Origin: Eublepharis macularius | Taxonomy: Eukaryota; Chordata; Lepidosauria; Squamata; Eublepharidae | Assembly (NCBI RefSeq): GCF_028583425.1 | Contig: NC_072806.1 | Coordinates: 31,294,001-31,358,000, forward strand | Length of the DNA: 64,000 bases | Reading direction: 5' to 3' | Shown here: piece after piece, positions 35,001 to 47,000 of the stretch | How the letters are laid out: each line of letters opens with the position of its first letter | Numbering within the stretch: the stretch's first letter is position 1 | Position numbers and translations under genes: made by a program | Notes under the pieces: model-generated | Database searches by the model: none | Told to the model about the DNA's origin: nothing | The model's input: only the letters and a program-made list of their open reading frames with translations

Positions 35001-38000
35001 CCCTGATGGTAAGTATCCAAAAAACATCTGCCGAAAGCCAGGGACTGGACTCCGTGAGCCTGGCTTGGTCTGATCCTGCAAGGCTGCTTTTATTAGTCTT
35101 TGGGGAGAATGCTCAACCGAGCACACTGTTCACCCTGAGCCCGAAAGCAACACACACACAAAAATTGCGAATCAACACACATGAAGCTGCCTTATACTGA
35201 ATCAGAGCGCTGGTGCAGCAAGGTCAGTATTGTCTGCAGCAGTGGCTCTCCAGGGTAGAAGTCTTTTGTATCACCTGTTCCCCGGTCCTTTTAACTGGAG
35301 ATGCTGGGGATTGAACCTGGGAACCTCTGCATGCAAAAAGGAGGCTCTTCCACTGAGCCATGGCCCCTCCCATCGACTCAAATGGACTCAAGTTCTGCTC
35401 CACCAGCAGCTAAACTCTGCAGTTGAAAAAAGAGACTAAGCACCTTGCAAGATGCCTCCTCCTTTAGCATCCTACTTCTGCTAGAGACAGGGAAGGGCAA
35501 AGCAGCAGGCAGGGGATGAAAGCCATCAGAAATCATATGCCACCTTCCACTGCCCCCATCACCACAAAGCAGGGTTCTCGAGCACACCTCTGCACTCACA
35601 GGTTTCTGGATGCCTTAAAACAAAAGCTAAGATTCATAAGAATTCAGAACGCCGTCAAGTCATAGCTGACTTATGGTGACCCCTAGTGGAGTCTTCATGC
35701 CATGAGGCTAACAGAAGTGGTTTCTCATTGCCTGCCTCTGCAACCCTGGTCTTCTTTGGAGGTCTCCCATCCAATTTACTAACCACGACTGATTCTGCTT
35801 AGCTTCTGAGATCTGATGAGATCAGGCTCGTCTGGGCTATCTGGGTCCAGTAGGAAGTGCCCCTGTGGAACAGCGGCACACATGCCAACATGCACAGCCA
35901 ACTGTGGCTATCACCTTCCCCAGCGGGGGTACAGAGCAGAGGGGTGGGGGACAGGGGAGAGGTGGAGGGGAGTGTGGCAAGGGTAGCCGAAGGCAGAGGC
36001 CAGGGGAGGGGGTGGTGGAAACCAGGAGGGGGTGGAAAATTAAGCCCAGCTGAGGGACGGTGGGGAATTAAGTTCAGGAAGAGAGAAGGTGACTGGGACG
36101 GAGAATTAAGACCTGGAAGGTAGCTGGGTGAAGGAGGGGGAGAGGCAACGGTAAGGAAAGGGGGAGAGAGCCTTTCCACTGGGACTTCCAGGGTTCCATA
36201 CCCACAAAAAGAACGAGGCACGGGCCCTCATTCAAGTGCACAGCATTGGCCTCCGTCAGCTCCAGGACCGGCTTGGGGTGCCAGGGGAACTCCCGGCAAT
36301 CCAGGTCGTTCAGTACTTCCACCCGGCCTTGCCGTGTGATCACCTCTCCCTTTGGGTCCAGGATGATGAGAGTTGGGATCCCTGCAGCAGAAAACAAAGC
36401 CGGGGAGGGGGAGGAGAAGAGGAAACAGAAACGTTTTAATCTCCGGGATGGTGATAGCAATGACGGGGAAGCCTTTAAGAGCCCCCTTCCGTTAGCAACC
36501 CCCTCCAAACAGAGCCCTGAGCAGGTTGGGACCGGCATATCTTCGGGACCGTCTCTCCCTGTATGTTCCCCGGTGACTGCTTCGATCAGCAGATAAATGT
36601 TTACTGGTGGTCTCCGGTCCTAAGGAAGCCCGCCTCACTTCAACTAGGGCCAGGGCCTTTTCAGTCCTGGCCCCAGCCTGGTGGAACGTTCTGACAATGG
36701 AGACCCGGGCCCAGCGGGACATATTATCGTTCCGCCGGGCCTGTAAGACAGAGCTGTTCTGCCAGGCGTTCGGTGGTTGAAGGGGGGTGGTGTCATGTCG
36801 GCCTCCCACCTTTGGGGTGGGGGGTTCTCCCCACCATTGCACTTTAATGTACTTGGTTAATTTATTTTATTATTGCTTATTGTATGTTGATTTTAGAATT
36901 ATTGTTTTCTTGTTTTTATTGATTTTAACTGTTGTTCACCGCCCAGAGCCCCTGAGAATGGGTGGTTTATAAACTGAAATAATAATAATAACAACAACAA
37001 CAACAACAGAGCAATGGAAAGGAAGTTGGCTAAGACTGCACAGAAGAGAGCCAACTCCAGGCAGAAGACAACGACAACCCGAGATTGCAGTGAACACACA
37101 CACACACACACAGACAAGGCACCGGGGCTGAAAAGGGTTTTTAGCCCCACTCCAGTTCCACACCTGGGGTCTCTGCTGCTGCTGAATTACAAAGCAGACC
37201 TTCGAGCCTCAGCCTCCCCAAATCGTAACAGTGTATGTTCTGTGCTTCCCAGGAAGTCATTCCCTGTCTGTTGTTCTTGAGGCCGACAGCCTTGGTCAGG
37301 GGGAGGGAATGTCACCAAGAAGACAAACTCCTGCCACTGGTTATGAAGGGAGCTTGTTTGGAGCTGGGCCAACAGCCAAGGCCCTTCCTGGCTCTCACCA
37401 GCCTTTAATGGGAGGTGCTGTTGAGGGCTGACCTTTCGGCATGCAAAGCGTGGACTCTGCCACTGTGCCACGGTCCCCTCCCAGTTTCAAACACCCAAAG
37501 GACCACACAAAGCTGCCTCCTTGTACCAAGTCGGAGCGCTGGTTCAGCCAGGACAGCGGTTCTCAACCAGTAGCAACCCACGGTCTCCCCCGTTTCCAGG
37601 GCTTTTTTTCTGGGAAAAGAGGTGGTGGAACTCAGTGGGTTGCCCTCAGAGAAAATGGTCACATGGCTGGTGGCCCCGCGCCCTGATCTCCAGACAGAGG
37701 GGAGTTGAGATGGCCCTCCGCGAGGGCCATCTCAACTCCCCTCTGTCTGGAGATCAGGGGGCGGGGCCACCAGCCATGTGACCATTTTCAAGAGGTTCCG
37801 GAATGCCGTTCCACCGCGTTCCAGCTGAAAAAAAGCTCTGCCCATTTCAATTCTAACGCTTTTGCAGACTTCCATGCCCGTCACTGCCAGCTCACCACAT
37901 GCCAGGCTGCCCGCTTTCAAAGTGCACAGCAAGCCGCAAGGGCCACAGAGGCCTTTGTCCTCTGGTGTCCTCTTAATAGCAAGAACCGCATCAGCTACAA

Positions 38001-41000
38001 CTTTCAAAGCAAAATGAAATCCTGACTTCACCTCTTGATTGGAAGGGACTTTGTGCGGGAGGCAGCAAGGAACTTCCTTGGGAAAAAACTTGCAGAGCTG
38101 CTCATAGAAACAGACCTGCCTCACAAAAAAAAACATGGTCATAGATCCAGAGGAGTTCGCTGTGTTAGTCTGTAGTCACAAAACAGTAAAGACTAACCAA
38201 CTTTATTGTAGTATAAGCTTTTGAGAACCACAGCTCTCTTCGTCAGATCTGACGAAGAGAGCTGTGGGTCTCGAAAGCTTACACGACAATAAAGTTAGTT
38301 AGTCTTAAAGGTGCTACTGGACTCTTTTACTCTTTTACACCCTTTTAAAGAAGGGGAAGCAGATTCCATCCTAGAAAACTGAGGGGGCCACATTGCCACG
38401 TTATCCAGATGGACAGGACAGGACTCATCTTCTGTGCTTATAAAGGGCTCGCAGCCCCCGAGAGTGCTCTTGCGGATTCCCAGCGATCCTCAAATACCAG
38501 TTGGGGAAACCCTGATCTCGGAGGTGGTACCAACAGTTTTTCTCTCTCCACCACAGAGCTTTTACCACTCTTAAGAGAAACAGAAAAAAAGGATCGAGCC
38601 ACGTTTAAACTGAACCTACCGTGAAAAGGAAGGTTGCTTTTAAAAATCTCTTAAATAAATAAAAGCTGCATGCTTAAGAAGTGCTGTGGGCTTGAGAATA
38701 TCCACTAAGTCAAGTTAGAACATGATCCTGGCATGCTGGTTGTAAAAGAACGCACTGATCCCGTGCCAGCATCTTTTTTATGCTCTATCTTAGATAAATA
38801 CATGGCGGATTAAGGAGACTGGCTGGCACCCAGAAACAGCCCCTCCTATCCAATAGTCTACCTCACAGAGCTGTTGTGAAAGCAGAACACAGTGAAGGGA
38901 AAGCACTTAGTAAGTAAAAACAAAAAGCCATATAAGCGGTCACATGAATGCTAGCTGGAAGTCCAGCTGCCAGAAATAAGAGAGGGGAATGGATTTCGCC
39001 ACTAGGAGTGATTCCGCACACGTTGGATAATGCACTTCCAATCCTCTTTATAGATCATTTGGAACGCATTTTTTTGTGCGCAGAACAAAAAATCCACCTC
39101 AAACGATGGATAAAGTGCATTGAAAGTGCATTATCCAACGTGTGTGGAATCACTCAATGCCCTGCTTTTTGTTCTGGGGGGGGGGGGCATCAGGAGGCCC
39201 TATCGTTAAAAGGGCAAGGTGTGTCCACTGCAATCACCCAGGACAACTAAATGGAAACTTCGTGGTCAGCAGTAGCCTACGTCTCACCACCCCCTGCCTG
39301 GGACAAACAGCAAGGGGCGGCCCTCCCCTTCATGCCCTGTTTGTGGACGCTCACAGCCCAACCTGGCATCTGGCCGGCCACTACCGCAAGGCTAGCGTAT
39401 ATGGGCTTTGCTTTGATCCAGCCAGATGAGGAAGCCCAGCACTGGGTGGTTGGGGTGGGGGCATTCCAGCTCCGTACTCAGTATCTTCATCCACGGCTCA
39501 GCCAACCAGCTAGATGCACGCCCTCTTGAGTCTCCTCTTCCGGCAGGGCCGTTCTCTCTGCTCTTGCCTCTATTCCTGAATCAAAATTTGATGGATGCCT
39601 GGCCCTCGTAGCCACCTGCCGTTCAGCTGTCCTGGAATTGAGTTTCTCTGTGTGGGGCCAAAGGACGAGTCTCTGTTTCAGGCCTCGTCTTTCCTCCCTC
39701 TGCATTTGCAAATACAATCTCTTTGGAGCCAATAGCCAGCTAGCGTGGGGGGGGCGGGCCTCCAGTGCCTGGCGCCTGGCCTGCTCCAGGCCTTCCTTGC
39801 CCCTTCCCTGCTGCCACTGGAGGGCTGAGTGACAGACTGCTTGGCTCTCTCTGGTTGCCACAGGAGGGCGAGAGTTCAGCAATTTTGGACTAGGCCTGGA
39901 ACCTCCCCAGGACTAAACAGAGAAGATGCAGAAGAGAGAAAGGAGGGGTGGGGGAGAAATGACACACATCTCACTTTAAGGGAGGATGGCAGAGATAAGG
40001 ACAGGGGGGAGGACTCAGCAGCCACCCCAGCCCCTTTGGGGTTTTCCAAGATCTTCACACACCGCTGACCTCAGTCATTCTTACAATCCCCCTACAAGGT
40101 AGGCCAACAATAGGGAGATAGTGGGTTGCCTAAGGCCTTCTACAGAATCTATGATACTGGCAGGATTCAAACCAGGGGCTGCACTCAGATAATGTCACTT
40201 TTTAAGCCACTGCAATAAAAAGGAGGTTAAGAAATTGATTGAACTAGATGCATTCACAGAAGAGAAGTCCATTAATGGCTGTTCTATCAGATGGCCGAGT
40301 AGAACATCTGGGTTCAGGTGCAGTATACCTCTGAATGGCAGTTCGTGGGGGGGGGGGGCAACTGGAGGAGGCTTTGGGTCCTGGGCCTGTGGCCTGAGCC
40401 TTTTGTAGTCCCTGCGGAAAGCAGGGTGGCGGGTCAGACGACGCCTGGCCTGATCCAGCAGGGCTCTTCAGAGGTCCCTGTTTGCAAACCTTCAGGGCTA
40501 ACCATTTAGCACACGAATCAGGAATAAACTGCCAGGGCATTCTGTGAATTCTGATACCCCACGTCAACCACTAGTTGTAAGCTGTAACCCAGTTTTTAAA
40601 AACCGTTTTAAATGCATCGACGGAGGGGATTCATTTTCATCCACTGATTTTGCTTCCCCTCTGCTGGTCTTCTGGAGGGTGCAATCCGCAAATCCCCTGC
40701 AGAAATTGGTTCAGGGCCTCAAACTGGGAAGGGTTTCCAGGGCACAAGCTCGCCCCTCCTGCATCAGCCCACAGAGCCAGGCAAGCTCTGTCCTGTGGCT
40801 CCTTTTTGACAGGCCCTGACTGACGAGCTTGGGTGTGGTAGCCGCTGCTGCTCTCACCCCCAGAGTGGGAAGGGTGGCTTCTTGGCCAGAGACAAAAACC
40901 ACCACAGGGTGGGGTCATCGTCTCGTTTCCTGTCCCCAGGCCTGATTCAACACACAGAGTGACTCGCGGAGGAAACGCCAGAGCTGGCTTTAGAGAAGCT

Positions 41001-44000
41001 GTGATTGCATGTGGAGTGCCACGTACAGCACTGGCCATTCCATCTCAAAGGGATGCAGAGAAAGATCCAGAGCGGGTGGGCGGAGGTGCAGCACCTTCCC
41101 TACGAAGAAAGGATGGAGAGTTTGGGGGGCTTTTCAGTTTGGATTAAAAAGGCCAGTAAAGGGAAACATGAGGGAGGTTTCTACGATTACCTATGGAGTA
41201 CAGAAAGTGGAATGGATCCAGTTAGCCTGTAGTAGCAAAATAGAAAAGAGTCCAGTAGCACCTTTAAGACTAACCAACTTCATTGTAGCATAAGCTTTCG
41301 AGAATCACAGTTGTCTTCGTCAGATGCATGGAGAAAGTGGAATGAGAGCTGTTTTCCCATAACAGTTGTAGCCAGTGAAGGTGATGGTCTCTAAAAGTTC
41401 TTGCTAGGTCAGGCCCACAGTCCATCTAGACTTGCTTTCCGTAGCGGCTGACAAGATGCCCCAGAAGGTCAACAGCATTGGCCCAGAGGTCAGAGGCCAA
41501 AGCGTTCCCCAGTTGTTTAGTCCCCAGCAGCTAGCATTCAGAGATATACTGCCTTTGAACATGGAGGCTTCTTTTAGCCATCCTTGCAGATAGCCACCGA
41601 CAGACCTCTCATACATGAATTTGTCTAACCGCCTTCTAAAGTCATGAGTATTACTACATCCTGTGGCAGTGAATCCCACTGGTGAATGATGTGCCGTTCA
41701 AGCAAGTACATTATTTTTTTCTGTCCTGAATTTGGTGCCCATTAATTAAGTCTTCATACATCATATACTCAGTTTATGGAATTCTCTCCCATGAGACATG
41801 GTGATCGCTTCTGCCTTTGATGGCTTTCAAAGTGGATTACACACAAAATTCATGGAGGAAGAGAGTGTAACAGCACCTCCCAGTTTTGACAGCTAAATAG
41901 AACCTCCAGAATCAGACGCAATCTCCATCCTCTAAGTACAAGATACTGAAGGCAAGAACAGGAATGGGTTGTTGCCTGAGCCCTGTTTGCGGGCTTCTCA
42001 GTAATATCTTGCTGGACACTGGTGGAAATAGTTTGCTAAACCACACAGACTCTGGGTGTAATTCAGTGATCAATTGAAGCAAAGCACAACTTGTCAAAAA
42101 GTTCTTGGCTAGAATTTCAACTCAGCCATGCTCCACATGACACAGATTTGCAAGTAGCCCCTTTTGACTGCTTTTCTGGGGCTATTTGCTCTCCGCAGAT
42201 AAGCACTTGAAAAATGGAGGCTATTTTGGCTCCTTATTTGCAAGGCTGAGATTATTATATCTCTGGGCCAAATGACATATTACGTTTAATGCATGCAGCC
42301 CCGTCTCCTGGGCATATAACCCCCTCCTGGAGCCATTTTGGATTGGAAACGGGAGCCTTTTTCTCTTATGCTACTGTCCCAATCTGAATCAGGCCCATGC
42401 AGCACTTCTAAACTGAGTTGCCATGGGGAAATCGCAGCTGGCATCCTACCGCAAGTCCTTGGAACATGTAACGGAACAAGTAGTTTGATCTTCAGTACTT
42501 TCCTACCAGCCTTGTAAGGTTTCGAGAACCACAGCTCTCTTCATCAGATGCAACTTTATTGTAGCATAAGCTTTCGAGAACCAAAGCTCTCTTCGACAGA
42601 TGCAACTTTATTGTAGCATAAGCTTTCAAGAACCACAGCCCTCTTCGTCAGATGCAACTTTATTATAGCATAAGCTTTTGAGAACCACAGCTCTCTTCAT
42701 CAGATGCAACTTTATTGTAGCATAAGCTTTTGAGAACCAAAGCTCTCTTCGACAGATGCAACTTTATTGTAGCATAAGCTTTCAAGAACCACAGCCCTCT
42801 TCGTCAGATGCAACTTTATTGTAGCATAAGCTTTCGAGTACCAAAGCTCTCTTCATCAGATGCAACTTTATTGTAGCATAAGCTTTCAAGAACCACAGCC
42901 CTCTTCATCAGATGCAACTTTATTGTAGCATAAGCTTTCGAGAACCAAAGCTCTCTTCGTCAGATGCAACTTTATTGTAGCATAAGCTTTCGAGAACCAC
43001 AGCTCTCTTCATCAGATGCAACTTTATTGTACCATAAGCTTTCGTGAACCACAGCTCTCTTCGTCAGATGCAACTTTATTATAGCATAAGCTTTCAAGAA
43101 CCACAGCTCTCTTCGTCAGATGCAACTTTATTGTAGCATAAGCTTTCAAGAACCACAGCTCTCTTCGTCAGATACATCAGACGATGCATCTGATGAAGAG
43201 AGCTGTGGCTCTTGAAAGCTTATGCTACAATAAAGTTGGTTAGTCTTAAAGGTGCTACTGGGCTCTTTACCTTTTTGCTACTACAGACTAACACAGCTAA
43301 CTCCCCCTGGATCTATCCCCATGGTCAGATTCTGGATTCCTTAAGGCCTCTCTTTCTACTGAGCTCAAGATGGAAGTGAGATTTGAACCCAGGACACCTC
43401 CACTCACAGCTTGTTCTCCCTCCAAATCTGCATTTCTCCTGATAAATGTCAAGGTCCAGTGCTGCCACCACACTGCCTGTCCTTTTTTTCCCTGTTCTCC
43501 TCTGAAGTAATCCTCCAAAAAGACACAGGGCAAGCAATGCGGGTGTCCCTTTTGTGTTGCCAAGGAACCACCTCAGGGCATCTTAGTCTGCTTCAAAGCC
43601 TCATATGAAGGCTGTGCTTGAGAGCAAGAAGCCACCATGGGAGGAAAGACTTTTCAAATGCTTATGCCCCAACCCTGCTGATCCAGCCTGGAGACAGCTG
43701 AGGCTCCCACGCAACACTAGTGGAAAAATCAAAGAAGAACAGTGAGCCTGGTTGAGTCCCCAGAAAGTCATCCAAGGAGAATCCTCCGGGAATTACTAGG
43801 GCACAATTAAGGGGGGGGGGACTAGAGAAGGCTATTTCCCCTTCCTTGAGAAAATACAGGCTTCAAATGAAATGACATTTGCCAGTGTAAAAGACTTCAA
43901 ACTGTGGCTTTGTCCATGAGTACTCCTGGCACATTAAGGGCTGAACACAACACTCTAGTTAGACTTTTGGCTCTGTACCAGGCCAGGGGGGTGGGGATGG

Positions 44001-47000
44001 GGACTCCAGGTCTGAATTAGCCCCTTTTTTCCTGTTGTTCATTATGAGCATAATTTTTTTTTTAAAGGAGGTACTACAGACGAAACTAGGACAATTTGCG
44101 CTTTCTGCTCTAAATGACTGTTTTCACATTTAGCCTCCTTACTAATTTATTCCTAATTCCTTAATACCTTTTCGGTGCAAACATTGTTTATGATATTGTT
44201 TGCTATTTTGGTGTTTCTAAGAGCCATTCGGGATTTAAAATCCCACCCCTCTAAACTCGGGTCTGGCAGCACCTCAAAGACCAACTAGATTTCCGGGTAT
44301 GGGCCGTTTCCAGACGGTTGACCTGCACCCGGGACATCGCGCCACGTTTTGGATCGTGCCAGGGAAAACACGGTATTTCGCATTTTCCCTGGCACTATCT
44401 GAAACGTGGCGCGACGTCCCGGGTGCAGGTCAGCCGTCTGGAAACGGCCATGGACTTTCAAGGGTCAGAGCTCCCTTTATCAGAAAGCTTGAAACTCTGG
44501 AACACTCATATCCCGGAAATTTAGTTGGTCTTTAAAATGCTACTGGACCCAAATCTTGCTCTTCTACTGTAGACCAACATGGCTACCCACTTGAAACTAT
44601 CCCCCCTCCCAAATTGCACCCAATTAAGTTTTCTGGAAGGGGTAGGGCCAAAGAAAAATCCATTCAATAAGGTTTTAGGTGTTTGAAGCATTTCACCTAA
44701 ATTTCTCAGAAAAACTTTAAAACAAGCCTGTAATCCCCCACTTTTTGGAATTAGGCAGCAATTACTTCTGGGGTAACCAAAAAACGAGGCATCCTGGGCC
44801 CTGAACTAACCGGGAGGGAAGAGAAGAGAGGCACATGCTTTCTCCCCCTGTACAGTGAATGGAAGCATTCAGGCACACCCAGATAAAGCTCTTTGGGTTG
44901 GTTTACATTCCCCCTCCTCTTGCTTTCCCCTTAAACACACACCTCCAGGGCACATTGTCAGAATAACAACAGAACTTTGTCACCCCTCCACTCAGCCAGG
45001 TCTCAGAACAGAAACTCTGGAGATTGCATTTCATTCAGCCCCACAGAAACATTCCTGAAAACTGATGCTAAGTAGGAATACCTTCCAGCGGCAAGGGACA
45101 AGGAATACCTCCTCGAAAGCTGCTGCTCCAAGAATTACGGCTGCCTGCACCCCCAATGAGCTGAATCTTGCAGGTCTGCAGTGTCTTACTTTTTCTCAAC
45201 AGAGGGATGGCAGCCATCAGGGGAAAATTATCTGCCCTGACCTGGATGACCCAAGCTAGCCTGATCTTGTCAGATATTGGAAGCTAAGTAGGGTCGGCCC
45301 TGGTTATTCCTTGGATGGGAGACCACCAAGGAAGTCCAGGGTTGCTACACAAAGTAAGGGGAACCTCCTCTATCTGTCCCTTGCCTTGAACTATCCTATG
45401 AGGTTGCCATAGGTCAGCTGCGACTCATGGCACTTTACACACACACACACTACCTTTGTGATCTTCAGTAGAGGCACAGTAAGCCACTTTTCTCTCCCCC
45501 CCAACAGTTTTGCTGATTATAGCCTACTGCCTTTCTCCCATAGAACTTACAGGGAGCCATAAAGAACCCAGCCCGTTCCTCTGTTCCCTAGCTGCACCCC
45601 TTCCTCTACAGAACTTTGCCCTAGGCACCATTTCTTGGTGGTGCTCAAGAAACAGAACCCCAGAGATCTGCTTCATCTTTCTATCTAAGGATGTACGAAA
45701 ATGAGCAAACAGGAGACTGAAAACACCCCCGCTACTGATTGTAATCACCTGTGCTTTTTGTCCTACCTTGGATGCCGTAGAGTCGGTTAAGACGTGAGCG
45801 CCTGGCTTCGTCAGCATACGGGACTGCCAGCCAGGGCATCTCGCTGAAATACTGCTTAAAAGAGTCCTCAGACCTAGAGGGATCAAAAGGAAGGAGACTG
45901 GCATGACGGATCCAACACAGAACCAAATCTGGATTTAACATTACAAGCCAATGGGCCAGATTCTGCCCTTTTGGTGCAGCTGCCCTCCCCTCCTGCCCAA
46001 TTACAACAGAGATTCTACAATTCAGGACAGGGAAAGGACTGAGGCAGTATGGATAGACAGGCATCAAGGAAAAGGGAGAACCAAGTGAGAACCAAGTGAG
46101 AATCACTGCTTCTATTTCTTTTTTTTAAAATGAGAAAGCAAGTTTCTAGCCCTTTAGGACTGTGAAGATGTACTTGAAAAAGTGTTTCCGGTGGGCACCT
46201 ATTTTGATGTGCAGTAGAACTGCAAGATTTAAGTCCAGTAGCACCTTAAAGTCCCAATGAGATTTTCAGGGTATAAGGCTCTAGAATTTCCCCTTTCCTT
46301 GGTACTTTAAAAAAAAAAATCATGGAATACCCATGACCCTGTTCCTGCCTATCCATAATGCATTACATCCCTAACCAAGTTCTGCACTTCTTCAGAGCAG
46401 CAGAATACAAACCATGCTAGTCGGGAGGCAGGAAAAAGATGCTAAAAGCTATTTGGAAGTTCTTCGGTATCACTGAAACAGGCTCTGGCAAGGAAGCAAG
46501 GGGTGGACTTAGAACCATAGAATCGGAAGGTACTTCCGGGGTCATCTAGCCCAGCCCCTTGCACAATGCAGGAAATTCACAACTACCTCCTCTGCCCCCC
46601 TCACACACACCCAATGACCTCTGCTCCATGCACAGAAGGTATCTACGACAAAAAGGACCACATGTTAAATGTACGAGTAACAATAATTACAACCATGTTT
46701 GTAATTCTCCTACTACACAGTTGTAATTAGTGCTAGTCTACCATGCACAGAAGATGGCAAAAAAATCTCCAGGATCCCTGGCCAAACTGGCCTGGGGAAA
46801 ATTGCTTCCTGATCCCAAAGTGGTGACTAGCATTACCCTGGGCATGTAAGAAAGGGCCATGAGAACTTAGCACTGATGTAACCCTTCCTGCCCTCCCTCT
46901 CATGATCTGCCTAGGTTTACTTGAACCACAGACCTTCCGGGAGCTGGTCTGGAGTTTTACTCCAGGAAAGACATGGGACCATCTGCATTCAAAGCCGTGC

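Larger units (their letters stand above)
28286..36201 (-). other. NXN intron 6
   Basis: 7.9 kb, crowded with repeats: tRNA-SINE 28742-28980, hAT MITEs 30457-30830 and 34688-35005, FB-A 32645-32932, SINE-like 33440-33600, tRNA-SINE 35175-35372, 5S-SINE 35645-35855. Other stretches carry nothing I can name. Confidence 0.7.
36382..45766 (-). other. NXN intron 5
   Basis: 9.4 kb. Holds an L2-like LINE end, SINEs, a hAT MITE, three FB-A loci including the 52-bp array, two other palindromes and a 5S-SINE, all listed separately. Confidence 0.75.

Noticed and set aside
35760..35850. 5S rRNA gene
   Set aside because: Only the promoter half of 5S is present and it runs on into SINE sequence; many differences from functional 5S.
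36492..36842. Minus-strand open frame of 116 codons near NXN exon 6
   Set aside because: It is the reverse strand of the L2-like LINE 3' end.
41202..41344. FB-A as a hAT or other cut-and-paste MITE, given its foldback copies
   Set aside because: The duplications are 12-13 bp and copies are truncated at different ends, which fits reverse transcription better.
42551..43174. CRISPR-like tandem repeat array
   Set aside because: The 52-bp units are contiguous with no spacers, and the setting is an intron of a vertebrate gene.
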